Below, piece after piece: positions 53,097 through 61,182 of a stretch of 64,000 nt of DNA; the stretch's first letter is position 1, and each line of letters opens with the position of its first letter. The notes beneath the pieces are model-generated. The model saw only the letters and a list, made by a program, of their open reading frames with translations. It was not told where the DNA came from and did no database searches. Both the position numbers and the translations under genes were made by a program. This stretch comes from Pararhizobium sp. IMCC3301 (GTDB lineage Bacteria; Pseudomonadota; Alphaproteobacteria; Rhizobiales; GCA-2746425): assembly GCF_030758315.1 (NCBI RefSeq), contig NZ_CP132336.1:3997001-4061000 (forward strand), in the 5' to 3' direction.

Positions 53097-53114
53097 TTTA
53101 GAACTTTCGAAAAA

Positions 53115-53561
53115 TCAGTTGCTTTTTATGCGGTAGGATTCGTGGCAGCTGCTGCAATTTGACGCAACCTGGCCGAATTGTGCTTTGAACGCGTCCAGAT
53201 CCGTTGCCGGCGCTTCTACTGCTGCCGCTGTATCGGCCTGAAACTTGGCGAGTGCGGCAGCAAAGCCGTCCGGATCGTCCCAGACTTTCTGTGAAGCCTT
53301 GGATGGGCCACTGCCTTCAGAACCGGCGGGGAATTTTGATCCATAGCCCAGAGATACCGCATTCATGGTACGGTATGCGAGCAGAACGACGCGGGGATCA
53401 AACGGCGTACTGCCCTTGATCATTGCGGCGGCAGCACCGGCAGCCGCTCCGCTGGATTTCATCATTGCCTTGCGTTCGGCAACGGGGTCGCCTGACGAAT
53501 AGGCAAGACTGCTGGCGCTGGCAAGACCCAGTACGACAGCTAGTTTCAAAAGTCTCTTCAT
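53115..53561 (-). CDS. Cytochrome c'/c556-type protein
   Basis: The 148-residue protein has a signal peptide (LLKLAVVLGLASASSLAYSS), a four-helix-bundle body and a C-terminal heme site, NCSSCHESYRIK (CSSCH about residue 137), which is diagnostic of the c'/c556 family. These periplasmic proteins transfer electrons or bind nitric oxide. The ATG at 53561 has AGGAG upstream; a TTG at 53567 is also in frame. It is followed by the diheme cytochrome. NO-binding would fit the nitrate-reduction module at the right end, but that is inference. Confidence 0.9.
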   Translation of the reverse strand: MKRLLKLAVVLGLASASSLAYSSGDPVAERKAMMKSSGAAAGAAAAMIKGSTPFDPRVVLLAYRTMNAVSLGYGSKFPAGSEGSGPSKASQKVWDDPDGFAAALAKFQADTAAAVEAPATDLDAFKAQFGQVASNCSSCHESYRIKSN

Positions 53562-53659
53562 GCGCAACTCCTGTTGAGGTGGGGTATTTCAGCTGCAGTA
53601 AAACACACGATCAACATGCTGTCACCGCTGCAGCGGCCTATCTGCTATCACAGATGCGT

Positions 53660-53693
53660 GAGCAAAAATGGCCCGGCTTTGCAGCCGGGCCAT
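53660..53693 (-). terminator. Strong Rho-independent terminator after sodB
   Basis: ATGGCCCGGCT (53668-53678) and AGCCGGGCCAT (53683-53693) make an 11-bp perfect stem with a TTGC loop. On the minus strand the stem is followed by a T-run (complement of AAAAA at 53664-53668). It lies 26 bases after the sodB stop codon. Confidence 0.9.
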
Positions 53694-53718
53694 CCGCGTG
53701 TCATACAATCTTTGGTGG

Positions 53719-54315
53719 TCAGGAAGCGTCTTCGTACAACTCGGCGACATGATCCCAGTTCACCAGGTTGTCGAAAAATGCCTCAAGATATTTGGGCCGC
53801 AAATTGCGGTAATCAATATAGTATGAATGTTCCCAGACATCGCAGCCCAGCAACGGGGTCGCATTGTGAATCAGCGGATTCTCGCCGTTCGGTGTTTTCA
53901 TCACTTCCAGCTTGCCGCCTTTCAGCGCCAACCAGCACCAGCCGGACCCGAACTGGGTCTTGCCGGCATTGATAAAGGCGTCGCGGAACTCTGCGACAGA
54001 GCCCAGATCATCTATGATTTTCGCTTCCAGATTACCGGGGATTGACCCGCCACCATTCGGCTTCATCCACTGCCAGAAATGAATGTGATTGAAATGCTGA
54101 CCGGCCTGGTTGAACAGGCCGGGCTTGTCGGAGTGGCTCTTTTTCACCACCTCTTCCAGCGACATATCGGCGTATTCGGTTCCTTTGATCAGATCATTAC
54201 CGGCAGTCACATAGGCGTTGTGATGCTTGTCGTGGTGAAATTCCAGCGTCTCGGCAGACATATAGGGTGCCAGCGCGTCATAGGCATATGGAAGGTCGGG
54301 GAGTTCAAAAGCCAT
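53719..54315 (-). CDS. sodB: Superoxide dismutase, iron type
   Basis: This 198-residue cytoplasmic enzyme converts superoxide to oxygen and peroxide. Metal ligands are the His in LEFHHDKHHNAYV (about residue 27), the His in AGQHFNHIHFWQWMKP (about 75), and the Asp and His in CDVWEHSYYIDYRN (about 159 and 163). The Gln in AGQHFNH and the overall pattern favour the iron type, though cambialistic use is possible. There is no signal peptide. It ends in a strong terminator and stands alone. Confidence 0.93.
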   Translation of the reverse strand: MAFELPDLPYAYDALAPYMSAETLEFHHDKHHNAYVTAGNDLIKGTEYADMSLEEVVKKSHSDKPGLFNQAGQHFNHIHFWQWMKPNGGGSIPGNLEAKIIDDLGSVAEFRDAFINAGKTQFGSGWCWLALKGGKLEVMKTPNGENPLIHNATPLLGCDVWEHSYYIDYRNLRPKYLEAFFDNLVNWDHVAELYEDAS

Positions 54316-54360
54316 CGGGTGTCTCCGGTTGTTGAGGCGGGGCCGCCGCCGGAAGCCACT

Positions 54361-54585
54361 CTATTTACAGAATGGCAAAGGCGGTTTGGATGCAACATAA
54401 TCAGCTGTCCTGATATCGGCAATGGTTTTTCCGGGCTTTCCGCAAATCCAGGCCTGCGCCACGCGTTTCACCGGGTCTGGACTGATACCATCGATGAATT
54501 GAGGTCCGAATTTCCTGCCACGGGATGAAAATCCTGCTTTGCCATCCCATTTGGCCAATGATACACAGCACTCAACTTGAACCAT
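54361..54585 (-). CDS. Possible small hypothetical protein
   Basis: The frame gives about 74 residues, including [20 protein letters not shown], then [20 protein letters not shown] and ending KPPLPFCK. The residue mix looks like a real protein rather than an antisense shadow, and it fills the otherwise empty gap between sodB and ispH. The start is uncertain, no clear ribosome-binding site is seen, and no family is recognized. I rate it as possible only. Confidence 0.4.
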   Translation of the reverse strand: MVQVECCVSLAKWDGKAGFSSRGRKFGPQFIDGISPDPVKRVAQAWICGKPGKTIADIRTADYVASKPPLPFCK

Positions 54586-54614
54586 CTTCGGCCCGGCCAG
54601 GGAGCCTGCCTCAC

Positions 54615-55598
54615 ATGTCTGCTGCGGAAAAACCGCCATTAATGCTGTATCTGGCCGCCCCGCGCGGATTCTGCGCGGGTGTCGACCGCGCCATCAAAAT
54701 TGTCGAGCTTGCCCTTAAAGTCTATGGCCCGCCGGTCTATGTGCGCCATGAAATCGTGCACAACAAATATGTCGTTGACGGTCTGCGCCGCCAGGGCGCG
54801 GTTTTTGTCGATGAGCTGGATGAAATTCCGCAGACGGATCAGCCGGTTATATTCTCCGCTCACGGTGTGCCGAAAGCTGTTCCGGAAGACGCTGCGGCGC
54901 GCAACATGCTGTATATCGATGCCACTTGCCCACTGGTGTCCAAGGTTCACAAGGAAGCCAAGATTCATCGCAAGCGGGCGCGCGACATTCTGCTGATCGG
55001 CCACAAGGGCCACCCGGAAGTGATCGGGACAATGGGGCAGTTGCCGCAGGGGGCCGTGACGTTGATCGAAACCGTAGCAGATGCTGAATCGATCCGGCCG
55101 CAGGAGCCCGATAATCTGGCATGGATCACCCAGACCACACTATCGGTGGATGATACAAGCGACATCGTAGGCATTCTGCAACGGCGGTTTCCATCCATTG
55201 TCGGACCGCACAAGGAAGATATCTGTTACGCCACCACCAACCGGCAGGAAGTCGTCAAGGTGATTGCCGCCAAAAGCGATGTGGTGTTTGTTGTTGGTGC
55301 GCCGAACTCTTCAAATTCGCAGCGCCTGCGCGAGGTTGCCGAACGTAGCGGTGCTGCCGCGTCTCATCTTGTGCAAAGAGCCGCTGATATCGACTGGCGC
55401 GCATTGGAAGGCGTGCGCAGCGTCGGCCTGACCGCTGGTGCCTCAGCCCCGGAAGTACTGGTTGACGAGGTGATAGATGCATTCCGCTCGCGCTTTGATG
55501 TGACAGTTGAACTGGAGCACACGGTCGATGAAGATGTCGTCTTCACGCTGCCAAGAGCATTGCGCGAGAAAGTCGCCGAGATGGAGGCGGCGGTTTAG
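54615..55598 (+). CDS. ispH: 4-Hydroxy-3-methylbut-2-enyl diphosphate reductase
   Basis: This 327-residue [4Fe-4S] enzyme makes IPP and DMAPP, the last step of the MEP isoprenoid pathway. The three cluster cysteines are in [13 protein letters not shown] (about residue 18), [11 protein letters not shown] (about 102) and [10 protein letters not shown] (about 203). The catalytic Glu is near TTLSVDDT, and [12 protein letters not shown] binds the diphosphate. GGGAG upstream supports the ATG at 54615; a longer frame from 54525 is less likely. It is followed 5 bases later by thrB and then by rnhA, a common alphaproteobacterial order. Confidence 0.97.
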   Translation: MSAAEKPPLMLYLAAPRGFCAGVDRAIKIVELALKVYGPPVYVRHEIVHNKYVVDGLRRQGAVFVDELDEIPQTDQPVIFSAHGVPKAVPEDAAARNMLYIDATCPLVSKVHKEAKIHRKRARDILLIGHKGHPEVIGTMGQLPQGAVTLIETVADAESIRPQEPDNLAWITQTTLSVDDTSDIVGILQRRFPSIVGPHKEDICYATTNRQEVVKVIAAKSDVVFVVGAPNSSNSQRLREVAERSGAAASHLVQRAADIDWRALEGVRSVGLTAGASAPEVLVDEVIDAFRSRFDVTVELEHTVDEDVVFTLPRALREKVAEMEAAV

Positions 55599-55603
55599 CA
55601 GTC

Positions 55604-56569
55604 ATGGCGGTCTATACGGATGTCAGCGATGAGGCGCTGCAGCAATTCCTCACATTATACGATATCGGCGATCTGACGTCGTGCAAGGGTATTGCCGAGG
55701 GGGTTGAGAATTCCAACTTCCTGCTTGGCACGGATCGGGGCCAGTTCATTCTGACGCTTTATGAAAAACGTGTGGATGTTGACGATTTGCCGTTTTTTCT
55801 CGGCTTTATGGATCACCTGGCCGCCAAGGGTCTGGCCTGTCCGGTGCCGGTCCATGACAGAAACGGCGGCACCCTCAACAGGCTCGAAGGCCGCCCGGCA
55901 GCAATCATCTCTTTTCTCAATGGCATGTGGGTCAAGCGGCCTCATGTGGAACACTGCACCATGGTGGGGCAGGCGCTTGCCGAACTGCACAAGGATGGCC
56001 AGGATTTTGCCACTGTGCGGGCAAACAATCTGAACCAGCAAAGCTGGCGGCCCTTGTTCGAGCAGTCGCGAGAGCGAGCTAATGAAGTGCGCAGGGGCCT
56101 TGCACAGACCATAGATGCGGAGCTGGAATTTCTTGATGAAAACTGGCCGGTGGACCTGCCATCGGGCGTCATTCACGCCGATATGTTTCCCGATAATGTG
56201 TTCTTTCTCAACGACAGGTTTTCCGGCCTGATTGATTTCTATTTTGCCTGCAATGATATGCTGGCTTACGACCTTGCGATCTGTCTCAACGCCTGGTGCT
56301 TTGAACGCGACAATGCATTTAATGTCACCAAGGCGCGCGCGCTTATCGAGGGATATAGCTCGGTCCGCCCATTGACGCGGGAAGAACTGCAAGCCCTGCC
56401 GGTTCTGGCGCGCGGCGCGGCGATGCGCTTTTTGCTGACCCGCCTGCATGACTGGCTGCGTGTTCCGCCCGGCGCGCTGGTGGTTCCAAAAAACCCGTTG
56501 GAATATATGAAGAAACTCGGCTTTCACATGGATGTGGACAGCGTTGGCGCCTACGGCATTGATTTATGA
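55604..56569 (+). CDS. thrB: Homoserine kinase (ThrB, kinase-fold type)
   Basis: The 321-residue enzyme phosphorylates homoserine in threonine synthesis. It is the aminoglycoside-phosphotransferase-fold type of proteobacteria, not the GHMP type. [20 protein letters not shown] (about residue 32) is the ATP-binding N-lobe, [14 protein letters not shown] (about 187) the Brenner-like catalytic loop with its Asp, and [20 protein letters not shown] the metal-binding Asp. It overlaps rnhA by four bases (ATGA) and sits in the ispH-thrB-rnhA run. Confidence 0.95.
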   Translation: MAVYTDVSDEALQQFLTLYDIGDLTSCKGIAEGVENSNFLLGTDRGQFILTLYEKRVDVDDLPFFLGFMDHLAAKGLACPVPVHDRNGGTLNRLEGRPAAIISFLNGMWVKRPHVEHCTMVGQALAELHKDGQDFATVRANNLNQQSWRPLFEQSRERANEVRRGLAQTIDAELEFLDENWPVDLPSGVIHADMFPDNVFFLNDRFSGLIDFYFACNDMLAYDLAICLNAWCFERDNAFNVTKARALIEGYSSVRPLTREELQALPVLARGAAMRFLLTRLHDWLRVPPGALVVPKNPLEYMKKLGFHMDVDSVGAYGIDL

Positions 56570-57009
56570 GCGACACCAAAGTGACGATTTATACCGATGG
56601 TGCCTGCTCGGGAAATCCCGGTCCCGGCGGGTGGGGGGCCATCCTGACCTGCGGCGCTTCCAGCAAGGAACTGTATGGCGGCGAGCCGGACACAACCAAT
56701 AACCGCATGGAATTGACGGCGGCAATCGAAGCGCTCAATGCCCTGAAACGGCCGACCCGCGCGGAATTGTGGACCGACAGCCAATATGTCAAGGGTGGCA
56801 TCACCGGCTGGATTCATGGCTGGAAAAAAAACGGCTGGAAGACCGCCAACAGAAAGCCTGTCAAGAATGTCGATCTGTGGCAGGCGCTCGATGAAGCCCT
56901 GAACCGCCACCAGATCAGCTGGCACTGGGTCAAGGGCCATGCCGGTCACGACATGAACGAGCGCGCCGATGAACTGGCCCGCATCGGCATGGCTCCCTTC
57001 AAGGATTAA
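56566..57009 (+). CDS. rnhA: Ribonuclease HI
   Basis: This 147-residue enzyme degrades RNA in RNA-DNA hybrids. It has the catalytic quartet: Asp in [17 protein letters not shown] (about residue 9), Glu in [10 protein letters not shown] (about 47), Asp in [11 protein letters not shown] (about 70) and Asp in NERADELAR (about 134). The basic handle ([18 protein letters not shown]) of E. coli-type enzymes is present. Translation is probably coupled to thrB by the ATGA overlap. No clear terminator follows in the 153-bp gap 57010-57162. Confidence 0.97.
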   Translation: MSDTKVTIYTDGACSGNPGPGGWGAILTCGASSKELYGGEPDTTNNRMELTAAIEALNALKRPTRAELWTDSQYVKGGITGWIHGWKKNGWKTANRKPVKNVDLWQALDEALNRHQISWHWVKGHAGHDMNERADELARIGMAPFKD

Positions 57010-57162
57010 AAATTATCCCTACCCCGGGCGGGTTCCGCAGCCTGGCGCAAATCCGCTCAAACGGGTCAATGTAAAGACGAAACGTCTAGACCCCATGATC
57101 GTGTGGTGAGCTGACTGGGTGCATCCGTGGCTGTTTGGGTGAGCCCGCTGGGGGGTGAAAGC

Positions 57163-57474
57163 TCAATCAGTTTTGTCCTCGATCCAGGTTTTGGCCGCCA
57201 CCGCGCGCGGCAGACCCAGCGGGCCGATCGCCAGAAGTGCCACCTGTACGAGAGCGGCATCCTCAATGCCCTCGGACCTTGCCCGTCGGCTGTGCGAGTG
57301 CACCGCCCCTACGGAATTCGCCCCAATTCCAAGGGCCAGTTTAACAAGGCGTTTCTCGCGGTCGCTCAAGGGCCCTGCATTGGCGCAGGCATTGCCAAGA
57401 CTGGAATAGGCGCTCCAGATGTCGGGGTGTTGCTCTGCAAGGTCAGCGGCAGCGGCGGGCAGGGAGTTCGTCAT
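57163..57474 (-). CDS. Carboxymuconolactone decarboxylase-like (AhpD-fold) protein
   Basis: The 103-residue helical protein has the CMD pattern LSDREKRLVKLALGIGANSV, then GAVHSHSRRARSEGIEDAAL, then ALLAIGPLGLPRAVAAKTWI. The Cys pair of AhpD-type members (Cys-x-x-Cys) is absent, and only the His-x-His-x-x-Arg part remains, so a peroxidase role is unlikely. AAGGA precedes the ATG at 57474. It lies 10 bases downstream of the narR-like gene and is probably co-transcribed with it, which ties it to the nitrate module by position. Confidence 0.88.
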   Translation of the reverse strand: MTNSLPAAAADLAEQHPDIWSAYSSLGNACANAGPLSDREKRLVKLALGIGANSVGAVHSHSRRARSEGIEDAALVQVALLAIGPLGLPRAVAAKTWIEDKTD

Positions 57475-57484
57475 GATTGTATCC

Positions 57485-58186
57485 TTATGCTGAATAATCG
57501 TCGATAAGCGGGTTCGGCTTGGCATAGCGTGTCAGGTCTTTGAGGTCGGTAATCACGATGTGGTTGCCCTCGACTTTGACGCCATAGGGTTCCAGACCCT
57601 TGAAAGCGCGGCTGAGGTTTTCAGGTGTCATGCCGAGAAAGGATGCCAACCGTCTTTTTTCCATGGTCAGATCAAACTCCAGGGATCTGGTGCGAGCTTT
57701 TTGGCGCAATAGGTAGTTCGCCAGCCGCTCAAGCGATGTGCGCAGCTTGAGATCCTTGGCGGTTTTCACGACAGACCGGTAGTTCTGCGCAAGTTCGGAA
57801 ACAATTGCCTGAGCAAAAGCACTGTCCGTCGCAAACACAGTTCTCACATCCTGGGATGGAATGAGCGCAATGCGGCTCTTCTCCAATGTTCTGGCAGACA
57901 TCAGATAAGGCAAATCTCTGACAGTGGCGGCAAGAATGAATGTCGACACGGGCCTGGCAGTTGCCATGCTCGTTTCCTTGCCGTTCCACGCCGAGAATAG
58001 ATCTACCGACCCTGAAAGAACGACATGCAGAAAGTCCGGCGGTTCATTTTCATGAATCAGATCGATCCGGGGCGGAAAATTCTGGACATAGGCGCCGCGC
58101 ATGAGGGCATCGAAATTCGTCTCTTCCATGTCGAAGAAAAGCTTGAGGCTTCGAATGTCTTCCCGGTTCGACTCAGACATGTTCAC
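57485..58186 (-). CDS. narR: Crp/Fnr family regulator, probable NarR
   Basis: The 233-residue protein has an N-terminal cyclic-nucleotide-binding-like sensor (LIHENEPPDFLHVVLSGSVD, about residues 43-62), a long dimer helix (AQAIVSELAQNYRSVVKTAK) and a winged helix-turn-helix (LASFLGMTPENLSRAFKGLE, about 182-201). No N-terminal cysteines are present, so it cannot hold the oxygen-sensing Fe-S cluster of FNR. A cysteine-less Fnr-like protein divergent from narK is the arrangement of Paracoccus NarR, which activates narKGHJI in response to nitrate or nitrite. NarR is therefore the likely identity; a DNR/NnrR-like NO sensor is the alternative. Confidence 0.8.
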   Translation of the reverse strand: MNMSESNREDIRSLKLFFDMEETNFDALMRGAYVQNFPPRIDLIHENEPPDFLHVVLSGSVDLFSAWNGKETSMATARPVSTFILAATVRDLPYLMSARTLEKSRIALIPSQDVRTVFATDSAFAQAIVSELAQNYRSVVKTAKDLKLRTSLERLANYLLRQKARTRSLEFDLTMEKRRLASFLGMTPENLSRAFKGLEPYGVKVEGNHIVITDLKDLTRYAKPNPLIDDYSA

Positions 58187-58226
58187 GCCCGTCTCCCACT
58201 TGATTTGAAATATCTAGTAGAGTCAC

Positions 58227-58240
58227 ATGACATTTGTCAA
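58227..58240. promoter_or_regulatory. FNR/NNR-type site before narR
   Basis: ATGACATTTGTCAA differs by one base from TTGAC-N4-GTCAA, the Dnr/NnrR-type site. It lies 41 bases upstream of the narR-like start codon. It may mediate autoregulation or control by another Crp/Fnr protein. Confidence 0.45.
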
Positions 58241-58339
58241 GTGGTGGATTGACCTCAGCTACCTCTGCCTTGATGCGTCGCTGGATGCGGGTTGATATAT
58301 ATGCCTAAGCTATTTGTTTCGTTATGTAATTCTCTTTTC

Positions 58340-58353
58340 TTGATCCAGATCAA
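58340..58353. promoter_or_regulatory. Perfect FNR-type box before narK
   Basis: TTGATCCAGATCAA fits TTGAT-N4-ATCAA exactly. Its centre is about 90 bases before the narK ATG, leaving room for a class II promoter (box at -41.5) and a leader of about 50 bases. It could be bound by FNR, NarR or both. The surrounding divergent gap is 58187-58436. Confidence 0.85.
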
Positions 58354-58436
58354 GGATCGAGAGCCCGAAGCCCTCCACCTCTGTCGGCAGGCCCGCAGTG
58401 GGCGTATCGCAGGCACAGACGCAAGGTGGACATATC

Positions 58437-61169
58437 ATGGACATTGCCGGAACGGTCCGAAAAGCCGATCAGGACCGAGCCCTCGCGCTCAGCACCGTTG
58501 CCTTTACGGCCTGCTTTGCGGTCTGGACGATTTTTTCGATTATTGGCGTGGGGATCAAAGCCGAGCTTGGTCTCAATGAGGCACAATTCGGCCTGCTTGT
58601 TGCAACGCCTATTCTGACTGGTTCGGTCACGCGCCTGTTTCTGGGTGTCTGGACCGAAAGATACGGGGGGCGACTGGTCTTTACTGCACAGATGCTGTTG
58701 ACCGCGATGGCTACCTGGGCGCTGACCTTCGCCTCGACCTACACCATGTATCTTGTCGCAGCGCTTGGCATTGGCCTGGCCGGCGGGTCCTTCATCATAG
58801 GCGTTGCCTATGTATCGCGCTTTTACGACGCGGGCCATCAGGGGACGGCGCTTGGCATTTTCGGCGCTGGCAACGTTGGCGCGGCCGTCACCAAATTCGT
58901 CGCGCCCTTCGTCATGGTGGCCTATGGCTGGCAGGGTGTAGCTCATGTCTGGGCGATCGGCCTTGCGATTATGGCTGTCGTGTTCTTCCTGTTTGCCAAG
59001 GATGATCCGGAACTGGTTGCGCGGCGGAAATCCGGCGTCAAGGCCCCGGGCTTTGCACAACAATTCGCGCCTCTCCAGAATCTTCAGGTCTGGCGCTTCT
59101 CGCTCTATTACTTTTTCGTTTTCGGAGGCTTCGTCGCGCTGGCGCTGTGGATGCCACACTATCTTATCGAGGTTTATGGCCTTGATGTGCGGACCGCAGG
59201 TATGTCTGCGGCAGCGTTCTCGCTGTCAGCCTCCTTGTTCCGCGCCTATGGCGGTCACCTGTCGGATCAGGTCGGTGCCCGGAAGGTGATGTACTGGACC
59301 TTCGGTTTCAGCCTCGTGCTGCTGTTCATGCTGTCCTATCCGCCGACTGATTACGTAATCCAAAGCAAGAACGGACCGATCTCCTTTTCGACCCAGATGG
59401 ATGTCGTACCCTTCGTCATCGTATTGTTTGTGCTTGGTTTCTTCATGAGCCTCGGCAAGGCGGCCGTGTTCAAGCACATTCCGGTCTATTATCCGCACCA
59501 TGTTGGTGCAGTCGGTGGGCTTGTAGGCATGATCGGCGGGCTGGGCGGGTTCGTTCTTCCTATCGGCTTTGGTGCCCTTCTGGAACTGACCGGCATCTAC
59601 ACAAGCAGCTTTGCGCTGCTGTTCGCTGTGGTGGCGATCTCCCTGGGCTGGATGCACTTTTCTGTGCGCGCGATGGAGCGAGCTGCACATGGTCCCGCGC
59701 TTGACGAGCTTCCGGAACTCCCGGAGATGCAGGAAATACACTCGCCCGAGCGGACAACCATGCCTCGGACACTTACAGAGTGGCAACCCGAGGACGCGAC
59801 TTTCTGGTCCGACAAGGGGCGCGCGATCGCTCGTCGAAACCTCTGGATCTCGATCCCGGCGCTGCTTCTGGCCTTCTCGGTCTGGATGGTCTGGTCAATG
59901 GTGGTGGCACGTTTGCCGGCCATCGGTTTCGAGTTCACATCGTCACAGCTGTTCTGGCTGGCGGCGTTGCCGGGCCTGTCGGGTGCCACCTTGCGCATTT
60001 TCTACAGCTTCATGGTGCCGATCTTCGGTGGCAGGCTCTGGACAACGCTTTCAACCGCTTCTCTGCTACTGCCAGCCATTGGCATTGGTTACGCGGTGCA
60101 AAATCCTGAAACGCCGTATCTGATTTTCCTCACCCTCGCACTTCTGTGTGGTCTGGGCGGGGGTAACTTTGCCTCCTCCATGGCCAACATTGCCTACTTC
60201 TTCCCGAAGGCAGAAAAGGGCAATGCGCTCGCACTGAACGCCGGGCTGGGCAACCTTGGTGTGTCCGTCATGCAGTTCCTTGTGCCTATCGTCATCACGG
60301 CGGGCGTCTTCGGGGCGATGGGCGGCGCGCCGGTCACTCTGGACGATGGCGGCCAGCTCTGGATGCAGAATGCCGGCTTTGTCTGGGTGCCCTTTATTAT
60401 CCTGGCAACTGTCGCAGCATGGCTTGGCATGAATGATATCGCAGATGCCAAGGCGAGCTTCCGCGATCAGGCAATCATCTTCAGCCGGTTCCACAACTGG
60501 GTGATGTGCTTGCTATATACCGGCACCTTTGGCAGCTTTATCGGTTATTCAGCAGGCTTCCCGCTGCTGACACGCCTGATGTTCCCTGAAGTGAATGCGC
60601 TGCAATACGTGTTCCTTGGTCCACTTGTCGGTGCGTTGAGTCGTGCCGGTACAGGCTGGGTCAGCGACCGCTTCGGCGGTGGACGGGTCACCTTCTGGGT
60701 CTTCCTGGGCATGATCCTCGCTGTCTTCGGGGTTATCACCTTCCTGCCTTCTGATGGGGCCGGTGGCAGCTTCCTGGGCTTCTTCGCCAGCTTCATGGCG
60801 CTGTTCCTGCTGACCGGTATCGGCAACGCTTCAACGTTCCAGATGATCCCGGCGATCATGGGCCGCGAAATCCCACGTCTTATGCCGGGGCTCGATGCTG
60901 CGGCCAGCCGTAAGCAGGCCGAGCGCGAGAGTGCCGCGATCATCGCTTTCACATCGGCGATCGCAGCCTATGGAGCATTCTTCATTCCCAAGCTCTACGG
61001 CACCTCCATGACAATGACCGGGGCACCGAACGGCGCACTCTGGACTTTCCTTGGCTTCTACGTGCTCTGCCTGATCGTGACCTGGGTTTTCTACACCCGG
61101 CGCGGTGGGCTTCTCCATGACATCGAACGTGATCGCAGCGCTGCCACCGCTGCCCAACCCGCTGAATAA
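58437..61169 (+). CDS. narK: Fused NarK1-NarK2 nitrate/nitrite transporter
   Basis: This 910-residue protein is two major-facilitator domains in one chain. The first half (about residues 15-430) has GGSFIIGVAYVSRFYDAGHQ then GTALGIFGAGNVGAAVTK (NarK1-like). A linker follows (about 440-465), and the second half (about 480-895) has GGGNFASSMANIAYFFPKAE then KGNALALNAGLGNLGVS (NarK2-like nitrate signature). In Paracoccus a fused protein imports nitrate by proton symport (first domain) and by nitrate/nitrite antiport (second domain). AAGGTGGA precedes the ATG at 58437. It is followed by narG after 13 bases. Confidence 0.95.
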   Translation: MDIAGTVRKADQDRALALSTVAFTACFAVWTIFSIIGVGIKAELGLNEAQFGLLVATPILTGSVTRLFLGVWTERYGGRLVFTAQMLLTAMATWALTFASTYTMYLVAALGIGLAGGSFIIGVAYVSRFYDAGHQGTALGIFGAGNVGAAVTKFVAPFVMVAYGWQGVAHVWAIGLAIMAVVFFLFAKDDPELVARRKSGVKAPGFAQQFAPLQNLQVWRFSLYYFFVFGGFVALALWMPHYLIEVYGLDVRTAGMSAAAFSLSASLFRAYGGHLSDQVGARKVMYWTFGFSLVLLFMLSYPPTDYVIQSKNGPISFSTQMDVVPFVIVLFVLGFFMSLGKAAVFKHIPVYYPHHVGAVGGLVGMIGGLGGFVLPIGFGALLELTGIYTSSFALLFAVVAISLGWMHFSVRAMERAAHGPALDELPELPEMQEIHSPERTTMPRTLTEWQPEDATFWSDKGRAIARRNLWISIPALLLAFSVWMVWSMVVARLPAIGFEFTSSQLFWLAALPGLSGATLRIFYSFMVPIFGGRLWTTLSTASLLLPAIGIGYAVQNPETPYLIFLTLALLCGLGGGNFASSMANIAYFFPKAEKGNALALNAGLGNLGVSVMQFLVPIVITAGVFGAMGGAPVTLDDGGQLWMQNAGFVWVPFIILATVAAWLGMNDIADAKASFRDQAIIFSRFHNWVMCLLYTGTFGSFIGYSAGFPLLTRLMFPEVNALQYVFLGPLVGALSRAGTGWVSDRFGGGRVTFWVFLGMILAVFGVITFLPSDGAGGSFLGFFASFMALFLLTGIGNASTFQMIPAIMGREIPRLMPGLDAAASRKQAERESAAIIAFTSAIAAYGAFFIPKLYGTSMTMTGAPNGALWTFLGFYVLCLIVTWVFYTRRGGLLHDIERDRSAATAAQPAE

Positions 61170-61182
61170 GAAAGGAAATGAC

